From positions 483,522 to 547,521 of the forward strand of contig NZ_VYQE01000002.1 in assembly GCF_008710275.1 (NCBI RefSeq): a stretch of DNA of 64,000 nt. Direction: 5' to 3'. Under the pieces are notes generated by a model, which was not told where the DNA came from, did not search any database, and worked only from the letters and a program-made list of their open reading frames with translations. Shown one piece after another: positions 1 to 7,585 of this stretch; the stretch's first letter is position 1, and each line of letters opens with the position of its first letter. The translations under genes and the position numbers were made by a program. The DNA is from Histidinibacterium aquaticum (GTDB taxonomy: Bacteria; Pseudomonadota; Alphaproteobacteria; Rhodobacterales; Rhodobacteraceae).

Positions 1-53
1 TTGACAGCGCCGCGCAGAGCCTCAGCTTTGCCCGGGAAAACAGGGAGTCAGTC

Positions 54-854
54 ATGCGCTTTTTCGCCCTCTGCCTGGGGCTCCTGGCCGCCCCGGCCTC
101 TGCCCACGAATACTGGATCGAACCGCTCGACTACGCGGTCGAGGCTGACGGTATGTTGCGGGGCCACCTTGTCAACGGTCAGCAGTTCGAGGGCACCCGC
201 TTCGCCTATATCCCCCAGCGTTTCGCGCGCTTCGCGGTCTTCGCCGGCGACCGGAGCGCCCCGGTCGAGGGCCGCATCGGCGACCGCCCTGCCCTCGACA
301 TCGCGCCGCTGGCGGAGGGGCTGAACGTCGTGGCCTATGTGTCGGACCTCAACGTCGTGCGCTACGACGCGGTCGAGGACTTCCTGAGCTTCGCCGAGCA
401 CAAGGACCTGGGCGAGGTCGAGGAGCGCGCCCGGGCGGAAGCCGAGCCCGACGGCGGGATCGGCGAGGCCTATACCCGCTACGCCAAGACGCTGATCGCC
501 GTGGGCGACGGAGCCGGGACCGACCGGCGCACGGGCCTCGAGACCGAGATCGTGGCGCTCGAGAATCCCTATACCGCCGAGGCGGAGGACGGACTCGACG
601 TCCAGGTCTTCTACGGCGACGCCCTGCGCGCCGACGCCCAGGTCGAGCTTTTCGAGAAGGCGGAGGACGGGACGGTCGAGGTCACGCTGCACCGCACGAA
701 TGCCGAGGGCATCGCCACCCTGCCCGTGCGACCGGGCCACAGCTACCTGGTCGACGCCGTGGTCCTGCGCCAGCCCGCGGCGGACCTCGCCGAGGGCCGC
801 AACGTGGTCTGGGAGACGCTCTGGGCCTCGCTGACCTTCGCGGTCCCGGAGTGA
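54..854 (+). CDS. DUF4198-type periplasmic protein
   Basis: The protein is 266 residues and begins with a short hydrophobic signal peptide ending in an Ala-x-Ala stretch (residues 1-17), so it is expected to be exported. Directly after the cleavage site it has the HEYWIEP start typical of DUF4198 (NikM-like or nickel/cobalt-uptake-associated) proteins, followed by a long beta-rich region and a C-terminal beta-sandwich-like part. The start was chosen because an AGGGAG ribosome site precedes it and it begins the signal peptide, although the frame is open to the window edge. No metal-transporter gene is visible beside it, so a role in metal uptake is only family-based inference. Confidence 0.65.
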   Translation: MRFFALCLGLLAAPASAHEYWIEPLDYAVEADGMLRGHLVNGQQFEGTRFAYIPQRFARFAVFAGDRSAPVEGRIGDRPALDIAPLAEGLNVVAYVSDLNVVRYDAVEDFLSFAEHKDLGEVEERARAEAEPDGGIGEAYTRYAKTLIAVGDGAGTDRRTGLETEIVALENPYTAEAEDGLDVQVFYGDALRADAQVELFEKAEDGTVEVTLHRTNAEGIATLPVRPGHSYLVDAVVLRQPAADLAEGRNVVWETLWASLTFAVPE

Positions 855-934
855 TTTCGCCGCGCTTGCGCGCGTCGATCCGCGCGCGCTTCGCGCGCGG
901 GTTGCCCCGATCCCACCGTTCCGAGCAACGCGTC

Positions 935-1010
935 GGACCCTGAGGGGGCGCTGCCCCCGCCGCCCGTGCCGGGCGGCCCCCCGGGATATTTTCGCCCAGA
1001 AGAGGGAGGG
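935..1010 (+). repeat. Palindromic intergenic element, copy A
   Basis: GC-rich imperfect palindrome (GGGGGCGCTGCCCCC, then a second inverted repeat) followed by CCGGGATATTTT and CCCAGAAGAGGG. It matches copies near 55.3 kb and 59.0 kb and fills most of the gap before the downstream kinase gene. Confidence 0.6.
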
Positions 1011-1054
1011 GATTGCGCGTTGACGGCGCTTCATCGCCGGGCCATGACCGGGCG

Positions 1055-1945
1055 ATGGAGCGCAGACCCGACATTCTCTGCATCGGCAGCGTCCTCTGGG
1101 ACACCATCGGCCGATCACAGGCGTCCATGCGCCTCGGCTCGGACGTGCCGGGCCGGATCACCCGCCTGCCCGGCGGCGTGGCGATGAACATCGCCCAGAC
1201 CCTGGTGCGGCTCGGGCTGAGACCGGCGCTTCTCACCGTCGTCGGCAGCGATCCGGAGGGCGAGGTGCTGCTGGCCGAGGCGGAGGCCATGGGCATGGAG
1301 ACTTCCACCGCCTATCGCTCAGAGGACCTGCCGACGGATTCCTACCTGGCGGTCGAGGGGGCCAACGGTCTGATCGCCGCCATCGCCGACGCCCATTCGC
1401 TCGAACGGGCGGGCGCCAAGATCCTCACGCCCCTCAGAGACGGCCGTCTCGGCACGGAAGAGACCCCCTGGAGCGGGGCGGTCGCCCTCGACGGCAATCT
1501 CACCGAGGACCTCCTGCGCGAGATCGCGCATTCGCCGCTCTTCGCGCGGGCCGATATCCGCGTGGCCCCCGCCTCGCCCGGCAAGGCGCTGCGGCTGCAG
1601 GCGCTCATGGGCCATCCCTCCGCGGTCTTCTACGTGAACCTCGAGGAGGCGGGCCTGCTCTGCCAGACCGAGTTCACCTCCAGCGAGGCCGCGGCGGAGG
1701 CGATGCGGGCAAGGGGCGCGGCGAGGGTACTCGTCACCGACGGCGGACGGGCCGCGACGGAGGCCGCCGAGGGGCGGCTTCTCACCCGCGTGCCGCCGGC
1801 GGTCATGGTGGCGCGGGTCACCGGCGCGGGCGACACGTTCATGGCGGCGCATCTCGCCGCAGACCTCGAAGGCGCCACGCCGGAGGCGGCGCTCGACCGG
1901 GCGCTCGCCGCGGCGGCGGCCTATGTCTCGGGCGACCGGGACTGA
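1055..1945 (+). CDS. psuK: PfkB-family carbohydrate kinase, probable pseudouridine kinase
   Basis: This 296-residue protein starts with the PfkB N-terminal signature (DILCIGSVLWDTIG) and a glycine-rich segment around residues 35-45 (PGGVAMN), and ends with the catalytic anion-hole motif GAGDTF near residue 255. PfkB kinases transfer phosphate from ATP to sugars or nucleosides. The next gene, 16 bases downstream, encodes pseudouridine-5'-phosphate glycosidase, so pseudouridine is the likely substrate: this enzyme would phosphorylate it and PsuG would cleave the product to uracil and ribose-5-phosphate. The ATG at 1055 is preferred over an upstream TTG at 1013 because the family fold begins immediately after it. 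Confidence 0.8.
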   Translation: MERRPDILCIGSVLWDTIGRSQASMRLGSDVPGRITRLPGGVAMNIAQTLVRLGLRPALLTVVGSDPEGEVLLAEAEAMGMETSTAYRSEDLPTDSYLAVEGANGLIAAIADAHSLERAGAKILTPLRDGRLGTEETPWSGAVALDGNLTEDLLREIAHSPLFARADIRVAPASPGKALRLQALMGHPSAVFYVNLEEAGLLCQTEFTSSEAAAEAMRARGAARVLVTDGGRAATEAAEGRLLTRVPPAVMVARVTGAGDTFMAAHLAADLEGATPEAALDRALAAAAAYVSGDRD

Positions 1946-1961
1946 CTTGAAGGATCCCCAG

Positions 1962-2906
1962 ATGATCGAGATTTCCGAGAGCCCCGAGGTGACGGAGGCG
2001 CGGGCCGAGGGCCGCCCGCTGGTCGCGCTGGAAAGCACGATCATCACCCACGGCATGCCCTACCCGCAGAACATCGAGACCGCGCGGGCGGTGGAGGACG
2101 CGGTCCGGGAGACGGGCGCGGTTCCGGCCACCATGGCGGTGATCGACGGACGGCTGCGCGTGGGCCTGGACGGGCCGACCCTCGAGAGCTTCGCGCAGGC
2201 CGAGGGGGTGGCCAAGCTCTCCCGCGCCGATATCGCGGCGTGCATCGCCACCGGCGGCAGCGGCGCCACCACGGTGGCGGCCACCATGATCGCCGCGCGG
2301 CTCGCCGGGATCGGGGTCTTCGCGACCGGCGGCATCGGCGGCGTGCACCGGGGGGCCGAGACCAGCTTCGACATTTCCGCCGACCTGCAGGAGCTGGCGC
2401 AGACCCCGGTCACCGTGGTGGCGGCCGGCGCCAAGGCGCTGCTCGACCTGCCCAAGACCTACGAGGTGCTGGAGACCCTGGGCGTGCCGGTGATCGCCTA
2501 CCGCTCGGACACCATGCCGGCTTTCTGGTCCGCGGGGTCCGACATCCCCGCACCGCTGCGGATGGAAACCCCGGTCGAGATCGCCCGCGCCCATGCCGTC
2601 CGCCGGGCGATGGGGCTGCCCGGAGGACAGCTGGTGGCCAACCCGATCCCTGCCGAAGACCAGATCCCGGCGGAGGAACTCGCGCCGCTGATCGACCGCG
2701 CGCTGCAGGAGGCCGAGGACCAAGGCATTGCCGCCAAGGCCGTCACGCCCTTCCTGCTCGACCGGATCTATCACCTGACCGAGGGCCGCTCGCTGACCGC
2801 CAACATCGCGCTGGTGCTGAACAATGCGCGGCTCGCCGGGGCGATTGCCCGGGAATTGGGCGCGCTGCCCGTCGGCGCGGCAGCCTCCGGGGATGAGTCG
2901 TTGTGA
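1962..2906 (+). CDS. psuG: Pseudouridine-5'-phosphate glycosidase
   Basis: The 314-residue product has the characteristic PsuG sequence: VALESTIITHGMPYPQN near residue 30, a glycine-rich ATGGSGATTVAAT segment, FATGGIGGVHRG around residue 120, and the C-terminal LTEGRSLTANIAL block. The enzyme reversibly splits the C-C glycosidic bond of pseudouridine-5'-phosphate to uracil and ribose-5-phosphate in the cytoplasm. An AAGGA ribosome site stands before the ATG at 1962; an alternative in-frame ATG at 1923 lies inside the kinase gene and lacks one. It forms a two-gene catabolic unit with the preceding kinase. Confidence 0.93.
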   Translation: MIEISESPEVTEARAEGRPLVALESTIITHGMPYPQNIETARAVEDAVRETGAVPATMAVIDGRLRVGLDGPTLESFAQAEGVAKLSRADIAACIATGGSGATTVAATMIAARLAGIGVFATGGIGGVHRGAETSFDISADLQELAQTPVTVVAAGAKALLDLPKTYEVLETLGVPVIAYRSDTMPAFWSAGSDIPAPLRMETPVEIARAHAVRRAMGLPGGQLVANPIPAEDQIPAEELAPLIDRALQEAEDQGIAAKAVTPFLLDRIYHLTEGRSLTANIALVLNNARLAGAIARELGALPVGAAASGDESL

Positions 2907-2965
2907 ATGACCCGCGCCGCGCCTAGATACGGGAGTGGACCTCAGCACGATTGGCGCCGACGCAC

Positions 2966-3766
2966 GTGACGACACCTCAGCAGCCCGATCTGCCGCCCAA
3001 GGGGCGGTTGAGGTTCTTCGGCCGGCTCCTAGCCGGGCTCAGGAACTCCTTCCTGACGGGCATCGTGGTGATCGCCCCGGTGGGCCTCACCGTCTGGCTG
3101 ATCTGGACCGTGGTCGGCTGGGTCGACGGCTTCGTCTGGCCCTTCGTGCCGGAGCCCTTCCTGCCGAACCAGCTCATCAACCGCTGGCTGGGGCTCGAGG
3201 GCGAGGAGCGCATCTACATCAACGTGCGCGGCCTCGGCGTGATCGTCTTCCTGATGTTCACGGTGATCGTGGGCTGGATCGCCAAGGGGATCATCGGCCG
3301 CAGCTTCATCAACTTCGGCGAGAGCATGGTGGCCCGCCTGCCGGTGGTCCGGACCATCTACAACGGCGTGAAGCAGATCGCCGAGACGGTCTTCGCCCAG
3401 AGCGAGACGAGCTTCGAGAAGGCCTGCCTGATCGAGTACCCGCGCAAGGGGATGTGGGCGATCGGCTTCATCTCGACGCGCACAAAGGGCGAGGTCCGCG
3501 AGCGGACTGCCAGTGGCGAGATGCTTTCGGTCTTCCTGCCGACGACGCCAAACCCGACATCGGGCTTCCTGCTCTTCGTACCCGAGACCGACGTGATCGA
3601 GCTCGACATGACCATCGAGGACGCCGCCAAGCTCGTGATCTCCGCCGGGCTCGTTTACCCGGGCGAGAAGGAACGGCCGCAGATGGCGGAGGTCCTCGAG
3701 CACGAGGCCGAGCGGCTGGCCCACAAGGCCCGCGACCCCGACCGGCGCGAGAGCGAAGACGCCTGA
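2966..3766 (+). CDS. DUF502 family inner-membrane protein
   Basis: A 266-residue membrane protein with two clear transmembrane segments, about residues 31-55 (IVVIAPVGLTVWLIW) and 90-110 (VIVFLMFTVIVGWIA). The conserved block FINFGESMVARLPVVRTIYN and the following VKQIAETVF identify the DUF502 family, whose biochemical function is unknown. The C-terminal half is soluble and ends in a charged helix. The GTG at 2966 was chosen because the protein then begins like its relatives (MTTPQQP); a TTG 15 bases upstream would add five residues. No operon partner of known function helps to define the role. Confidence 0.82.
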   Translation: MTTPQQPDLPPKGRLRFFGRLLAGLRNSFLTGIVVIAPVGLTVWLIWTVVGWVDGFVWPFVPEPFLPNQLINRWLGLEGEERIYINVRGLGVIVFLMFTVIVGWIAKGIIGRSFINFGESMVARLPVVRTIYNGVKQIAETVFAQSETSFEKACLIEYPRKGMWAIGFISTRTKGEVRERTASGEMLSVFLPTTPNPTSGFLLFVPETDVIELDMTIEDAAKLVISAGLVYPGEKERPQMAEVLEHEAERLAHKARDPDRRESEDA

Positions 3767-3773
3767 CCGGAAA

Positions 3774-4379
3774 ATGCTCGCGCCCGCCGTGACCGGTTTC
3801 GCCACCGGCTTCTCCCTCATCCTCGCAATCGGCGCGCAGAATGCCTTCGTCCTCCGGCAGGGGTTGCTCGGGGCACATGTGCTGCCGCTCTGCCTGTTCT
3901 GTGCCCTGTCCGACGCGGTGCTGATCGCGGCGGGTGTCGCGGGGTTCGCCGCGGTGGTGGAGGCTCTGCCCGCCCTGCCCCGCCTGATGGCGCTGGGCGG
4001 TGCGGCGTTCCTTCTGGTCTACGGAGCGCTCCGCCTGCGGGCCGCCTGGGTCGGCGATTACCGCATGGTCTTGAGCGGCCGCTCCGGCTCGCTGGCGGCG
4101 ACGCTCGCGGCGGCCGCGGCCTTCACATGGGCCAACCCGCATGTCTATCTGGACACGCTCGGCCTAGTCGGCGCCGTCTCGACGCAGTTCGAGGCCGGCG
4201 CGGAAAAGTGGGCCTTCGGCAGTGGCGCCGTGCTGGCCTCCTTCACCTTCTTCTTCGGCCTGGGCTACGGCGCGCGGCTGTTGGCGCCGGTGATGACGTC
4301 GGCCCGGGCCTGGCAGTGGCTCGATCTCGGGGTCGGGCTGGTGATGTGGGGACTGGCCGCGGGACTGCTCCTGGGCTGA
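3774..4379 (+). CDS. LysE/ArgO family amino-acid exporter
   Basis: A 201-residue integral membrane protein with about six hydrophobic segments. The N-terminal GFSLILAIGAQNAFVLRQGL is the classic LysE/ArgO signature, and the TWANPHVYLDTL motif in the middle is also typical. Members export basic amino acids, mainly arginine and lysine, across the inner membrane. It follows the DUF502 gene by only 7 bases and could be co-transcribed. No LysR-type ArgP-like regulator is adjacent, so substrate and control are inferred only from the family. Confidence 0.88.
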   Translation: MLAPAVTGFATGFSLILAIGAQNAFVLRQGLLGAHVLPLCLFCALSDAVLIAAGVAGFAAVVEALPALPRLMALGGAAFLLVYGALRLRAAWVGDYRMVLSGRSGSLAATLAAAAAFTWANPHVYLDTLGLVGAVSTQFEAGAEKWAFGSGAVLASFTFFFGLGYGARLLAPVMTSARAWQWLDLGVGLVMWGLAAGLLLG

Positions 4380-4446
4380 CACAGGGGAACCGGCGCCCCG
4401 GAACGGCGTTCGCAGAGGCCCCGTTGGAGGGGTGAGGAGAGCCAGG

Positions 4447-5412
4447 ATGCAAGTCTTTCGGTGCCCGGCCTGTTCGGCCCCGCTCTATTTCCACAACACC
4501 ACCTGTGACTGCGGCCAGGCCGTCGTCTTCGACCCGGTCGCGCAGGCGATGCAGCCGTTTCGCGATCCCTGCGCGAACCGGGATGAGATCGGCTGCAACT
4601 GGGTCGCGGAGAGTGACGGCCTGTGCCGGTCCTGCGGGATGACCGAGACGGTCCCGGACCTTCGGGCGCCGGATAACCTTCCGCTCTGGGCGCGGACCGA
4701 GGCGGCGAAGCGCTGGATGCTCGCGAGCCTGGCGCGCTGGGGTTGGTTCACTCCGACCGATAGGGGCCCCCGCCCCGTCTTCCGGCTGCTGTCCGAGGAG
4801 ACGGCGACCGGCGAGGCGGACGTGGTCATGGGCCATGCCGACGGCGTCATCACGATCAACGTCTCGGAGGCGAGCGAGGCCGTCCTCGCGGAGCGGCAGG
4901 AGAACCTCGGCGAGCTCTACCGGACGATGATCGGCCACATGCGCCACGAGATGGCCCATTTCCTGCAACTCAGGCTGGTGGAGGATGCGGGCTTCGCCGA
5001 AGCCTTCCGCGCGCTCTTCGGCGACGAACGCGCCGATTACGGGGCGGCGCTCGAGGCGCACTACGCCGAACCGAGCCCGGCGGGCGAGCACCACGTCACC
5101 AGCTACGCCACTTCGCACCCGCACGAGGACTGGGCCGAGACCATCGCCCACCTGCTGCACTTGACGGACCTGCTGGACAGCACTGCCTCCGCGGGCCTGA
5201 CGCTGCCAGAGGGGCCGCCCGCAGGCTACGATGCCTACCTGGAGAGCGATACCGAGCGGCTGGTGACCCTTGCCGTCGCCGTGTCGATCGCGGTGAACCA
5301 CGTCAACCGGGCGCTGGACCTGCCGGATCTCTACCCCTTCGTGCTGACCGCCGGGGTGCGGGAGAAGCTCGCCTTCGCCCATGGCCACCTGCGGATCGGC
5401 GGTCCGGCCTGA
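4447..5412 (+). CDS. Putative zinc-binding metallopeptidase (Peptidase_Mx type)
   Basis: The 321-residue protein begins with a zinc-ribbon-like region (CPAC at residues 7-10, then CDCG, and later CRSCG around residue 65). In the centre is an HExxH zinc-protease motif (RHEMAHF, near residue 165), followed downstream by a DWAETIAHLLH segment that may supply the third ligand. This arrangement matches the uncharacterised Peptidase_Mx family of cytoplasmic metallopeptidases. There is no signal peptide. A GAGGAGAG ribosome site fixes the ATG at 4447; an upstream in-frame start at 4432 would overlap that site. It ends 3 bases from the convergent patatin gene. Confidence 0.8.
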   Translation: MQVFRCPACSAPLYFHNTTCDCGQAVVFDPVAQAMQPFRDPCANRDEIGCNWVAESDGLCRSCGMTETVPDLRAPDNLPLWARTEAAKRWMLASLARWGWFTPTDRGPRPVFRLLSEETATGEADVVMGHADGVITINVSEASEAVLAERQENLGELYRTMIGHMRHEMAHFLQLRLVEDAGFAEAFRALFGDERADYGAALEAHYAEPSPAGEHHVTSYATSHPHEDWAETIAHLLHLTDLLDSTASAGLTLPEGPPAGYDAYLESDTERLVTLAVAVSIAVNHVNRALDLPDLYPFVLTAGVREKLAFAHGHLRIGGPA

Positions 5413-5415
5413 GGC

Positions 5416-6438
5416 TCAGGAAAACATCTCTTCGAGGTCCACGGTCGCGCGTTCGCCGATGTCGTCCCAGTGGGCCTCGAGGAAGGCGTCCGCCGCGGCC
5501 CGCCCCGCCGCCTTGAGCCGCGCCATGACGACGGCGTTTGGCACCATCTTCGTCGCCACGCTGAGCTCGTTCATCAGCCCGTCGTCGGCGATCATGTGAA
5601 CGAGGACGTCCTTCATGGTGCCCTTCGGCACGTTGCCCTGCCGCAGCAGGCGCTTGACGAAGTTGATGGCCCGCATCTCCCGCAGCAGCGACGAGTTGAA
5701 GCTGATCTCGTTGATCCGGTTCTGGATCGCCTGCGGATCGCGCGGGACGGCTTCCCGGCGGATCGGGTTGATGTTCACCACCACGAGGTCGTCCGGGAGG
5801 TGCGGCGCATAAAGCGGATAGAGTGCCGGGTTCCCGGTATAGCCGCCGTCCCAGTAGGCCTCGCCGTCGATCTCCACGGCCTGGAACAGCGTCGGCAGGC
5901 AGGCCGAGGCGAGGATCGCCTCAGTGGAGATCGCCTCGCCCGCGAAGACCCGGATCTTGCCGCTGCGCACGTTCGTCGCGCAGATGTGGATCTCGGGCCC
6001 GCCCGCGCCGCAGACCGCGCCGAAGTCGAACCCCTCGACGATCCGCTGCAGCGGATTCCGCACCATCGGGCCGTAGAGGTAGGGCGTCGTCAGCCGCACC
6101 GAGGCATCGAAGGCCGCGAAGGCGGGCGAGTATTCCAGCGCCTTGGCGAGAAAGGGAGCGGACGGCGCCAGCGCCGAGAGCCAGTCGGTCATCCGGTCGT
6201 CGGTGATCGCGCCCACCTGGGACCAGAGCCGGTCGAGCTGCGTCTTGGCCCCATCCCTGCCCCGGTGCACCATCCCGGCCTTCACCGCGGCGGCATTGAG
6301 CGCGCCCGCCGAGGTGCCGGAGATCGCGGCGATCTCCAGCCGCTCCTCTTCCAGCAGCCTGTCGAGCACGCCCCAGGTGAAGGCGCCATGCGCGCCCCCG
6401 CCCTGCAGCGCGAGGTTGATGCGCTTGCTGCCGCTCAC
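5416..6438 (-). CDS. Patatin-like phospholipase
   Basis: A 340-residue patatin-domain hydrolase. The oxyanion glycine loop LQGGGAHGAF is at residues 11-20, the nucleophile elbow GTSAG at 41-45 (Ser43), and the catalytic Asp lies in the later WDGGYTGNP motif, giving the Ser-Asp dyad of patatins. Members deacylate lipids or other acyl esters. The GTG start overlaps the stop codon of the upstream 3-hydroxybutyrate dehydrogenase gene by 4 bases, so the two are translationally coupled. That link suggests a role in acyl or polyhydroxybutyrate turnover, but this is inference; phospholipase activity is equally possible. No signal peptide is seen. Confidence 0.87.
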   Translation of the reverse strand: MSGSKRINLALQGGGAHGAFTWGVLDRLLEEERLEIAAISGTSAGALNAAAVKAGMVHRGRDGAKTQLDRLWSQVGAITDDRMTDWLSALAPSAPFLAKALEYSPAFAAFDASVRLTTPYLYGPMVRNPLQRIVEGFDFGAVCGAGGPEIHICATNVRSGKIRVFAGEAISTEAILASACLPTLFQAVEIDGEAYWDGGYTGNPALYPLYAPHLPDDLVVVNINPIRREAVPRDPQAIQNRINEISFNSSLLREMRAINFVKRLLRQGNVPKGTMKDVLVHMIADDGLMNELSVATKMVPNAVVMARLKAAGRAAADAFLEAHWDDIGERATVDLEEMFS

Positions 6439-7208
6439 CGCGCCGTCCAGCCGCCGTCCATGCTGAGCGTCGTGCCGGTGATCTGGGCGGCGTGGTCGGA
6501 GCAGAGAAAGACCGCCGACCCGCCGAGCTGCTCCAGCGTCGCGAACTCCTTGGAGGGCTGCCGCTCGAGGATCACCTCCTTGATCGCGGTCTCCCGATCC
6601 ATGCCGTACTGCTTCATCGTGTCGGGGATCTGGGCCTCGACCAGCGGCGTCAGGACGTAGCCCGGACAGATCGCGTTCGCCGTGATCGGCTCCTCCGCCG
6701 TCTCCAGCGCCGTCACCTTGGTGAAGCCCACCACGCCATGCTTTGCCGCCACGTAGGCGCCCTTGTAGGGCGAGGCGCGCAGTCCGTGCGCTGAGGAGAT
6801 GTTGATCACCCGGCCCCAGCCCGCCTTCCGCATCATCGGCAGCGCGACCGCGGTCGTGTGGAAGACCGAGGAGAGCATGATCGCGATGATCGCGTCCCAT
6901 TTCTCGACCGGGAACTCCTCGATCGGCGAGACCTGCTGAATGCCGGCGTTGTTCACCAGGATGTCGCAGGCCCCCGCCTGCTCGATCAGGCCGCGCGCCT
7001 CCTCGCCCTTAGACAGGTCGGCCTTGATGTAGCGCGCCGTGACGCCGAATTCCTCGCCGAGCTCCTTGGCCAGCTGATGGTCTTCCTCGCTGTCGGTGTA
7101 GGAGTTGAGGACCACGTCCGCCCCCGCGCCGGCCATCGCCCGGGCGATGCCCAGCCCGATCCCGGAGTTGGAGCCTGTCACGACGGCGGTCTTGCCGGAT
7201 AGTTGCAT
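6435..7208 (-). CDS. bdhA: 3-hydroxybutyrate dehydrogenase
   Basis: A 257-residue short-chain dehydrogenase with the NAD-binding TGSNSGIG motif at residues 11-18, NNAG around 88-91, catalytic Ser in NISSAHG and the YxxxK motif (YVAAK) after it. The QVSPIEEFP and YVLTPLVEAQIP segments are typical of BdhA, which interconverts (R)-3-hydroxybutyrate and acetoacetate during polyhydroxybutyrate breakdown. An AAGGAG site precedes the ATG. A promoter candidate lies about 30 bases upstream, and the downstream patatin gene overlaps by 4 bases. Confidence 0.93.
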   Translation of the reverse strand: MQLSGKTAVVTGSNSGIGLGIARAMAGAGADVVLNSYTDSEEDHQLAKELGEEFGVTARYIKADLSKGEEARGLIEQAGACDILVNNAGIQQVSPIEEFPVEKWDAIIAIMLSSVFHTTAVALPMMRKAGWGRVINISSAHGLRASPYKGAYVAAKHGVVGFTKVTALETAEEPITANAICPGYVLTPLVEAQIPDTMKQYGMDRETAIKEVILERQPSKEFATLEQLGGSAVFLCSDHAAQITGTTLSMDGGWTAR

Positions 7209-7236
7209 CGGGATCTCCTTGCTGCGTGCCGCCTGC

Positions 7237-7264
7237 ATAATGCTGCGCGTGCGAAGCAGATCAA
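7237..7264 (-). promoter_or_regulatory. Candidate promoter of bdhA
   Basis: On the minus strand TTGATC (-35) is followed after 16 bases by CATTAT (-10), placing transcription start near 7230, about 20 bases before the bdhA ATG. It lies downstream of the small-RNA terminator, so bdhA would not need read-through from that unit. Confidence 0.45.
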
Positions 7265-7396
7265 CCTCACGTCGGCGTTTCAGGATATGATCGCTCAGGA
7301 CCGCCTGTCCCCGCCGCCACCTCGGGAGCGATTCCCCGGGGAGTCCGGCTCTGGGGAACCTGTCCGATCCCGGCCCCGCACCCGCCGCATCGGCCC

Positions 7397-7425
7397 AAAA
7401 AAAACGCCCGCACAAGGCGGGCGTT
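7397..7425 (-). terminator. Rho-independent terminator of the sRNA
   Basis: Minus-strand stem AACGCCCGC / GCGGGCGTT (7417-7425 and 7403-7411) with a 5-nt loop, followed by a run of Us encoded by the A8 tract at 7397-7404. Confidence 0.85.
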
Positions 7426-7472
7426 GAGTTATTGAGGCAGGTTTCATACAGGCAAGAAACCTATCGAGCAGT
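7397..7472 (-). ncRNA. Probable small regulatory RNA, about 75 nt
   Basis: The unit has its own strong promoter just upstream, a first hairpin AGGTTTC...GAAACCT (7-bp stem, 10-nt loop, CUUGCCUGU inside) and a 3' rho-independent terminator with a perfect 9-bp stem followed by eight Us. No convincing reading frame is present. It is separated from bdhA by about 190 bases and bdhA appears to have its own promoter, which favours a stand-alone sRNA over a leader attenuator. The first loop and the following linker repeat UGCCU, which could pair with AGGCA-type targets. I do not recognise it as a named family. Confidence 0.6.
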
Positions 7473-7478
7473 GCCCCC

Positions 7479-7507
7479 CTTATAAGCAATCCGTCGCCCG
7501 CCGCCAA
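7479..7507 (-). promoter_or_regulatory. Sigma70-type promoter of the sRNA
   Basis: TTGGCG (7502-7507) and TATAAG (7479-7484) on the minus strand are separated by exactly 17 bases. An A at 7472 sits 7 bases past the -10 box and is the likely start. Confidence 0.65.
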
Positions 7508-7585
7508 CCTAAAAGTTTGATAACGCTGGCGCTCCCCTTTACCGTTTCCTCAACTGACAACGAGCAGCAGGGGATTGTCGCCGAT

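Noticed and set aside
7295-7507. 70-codon minus-strand frame over the sRNA
   Set aside because: It crosses the terminator stem and U tract and has no ribosome site; the RNA structure explains the region better.
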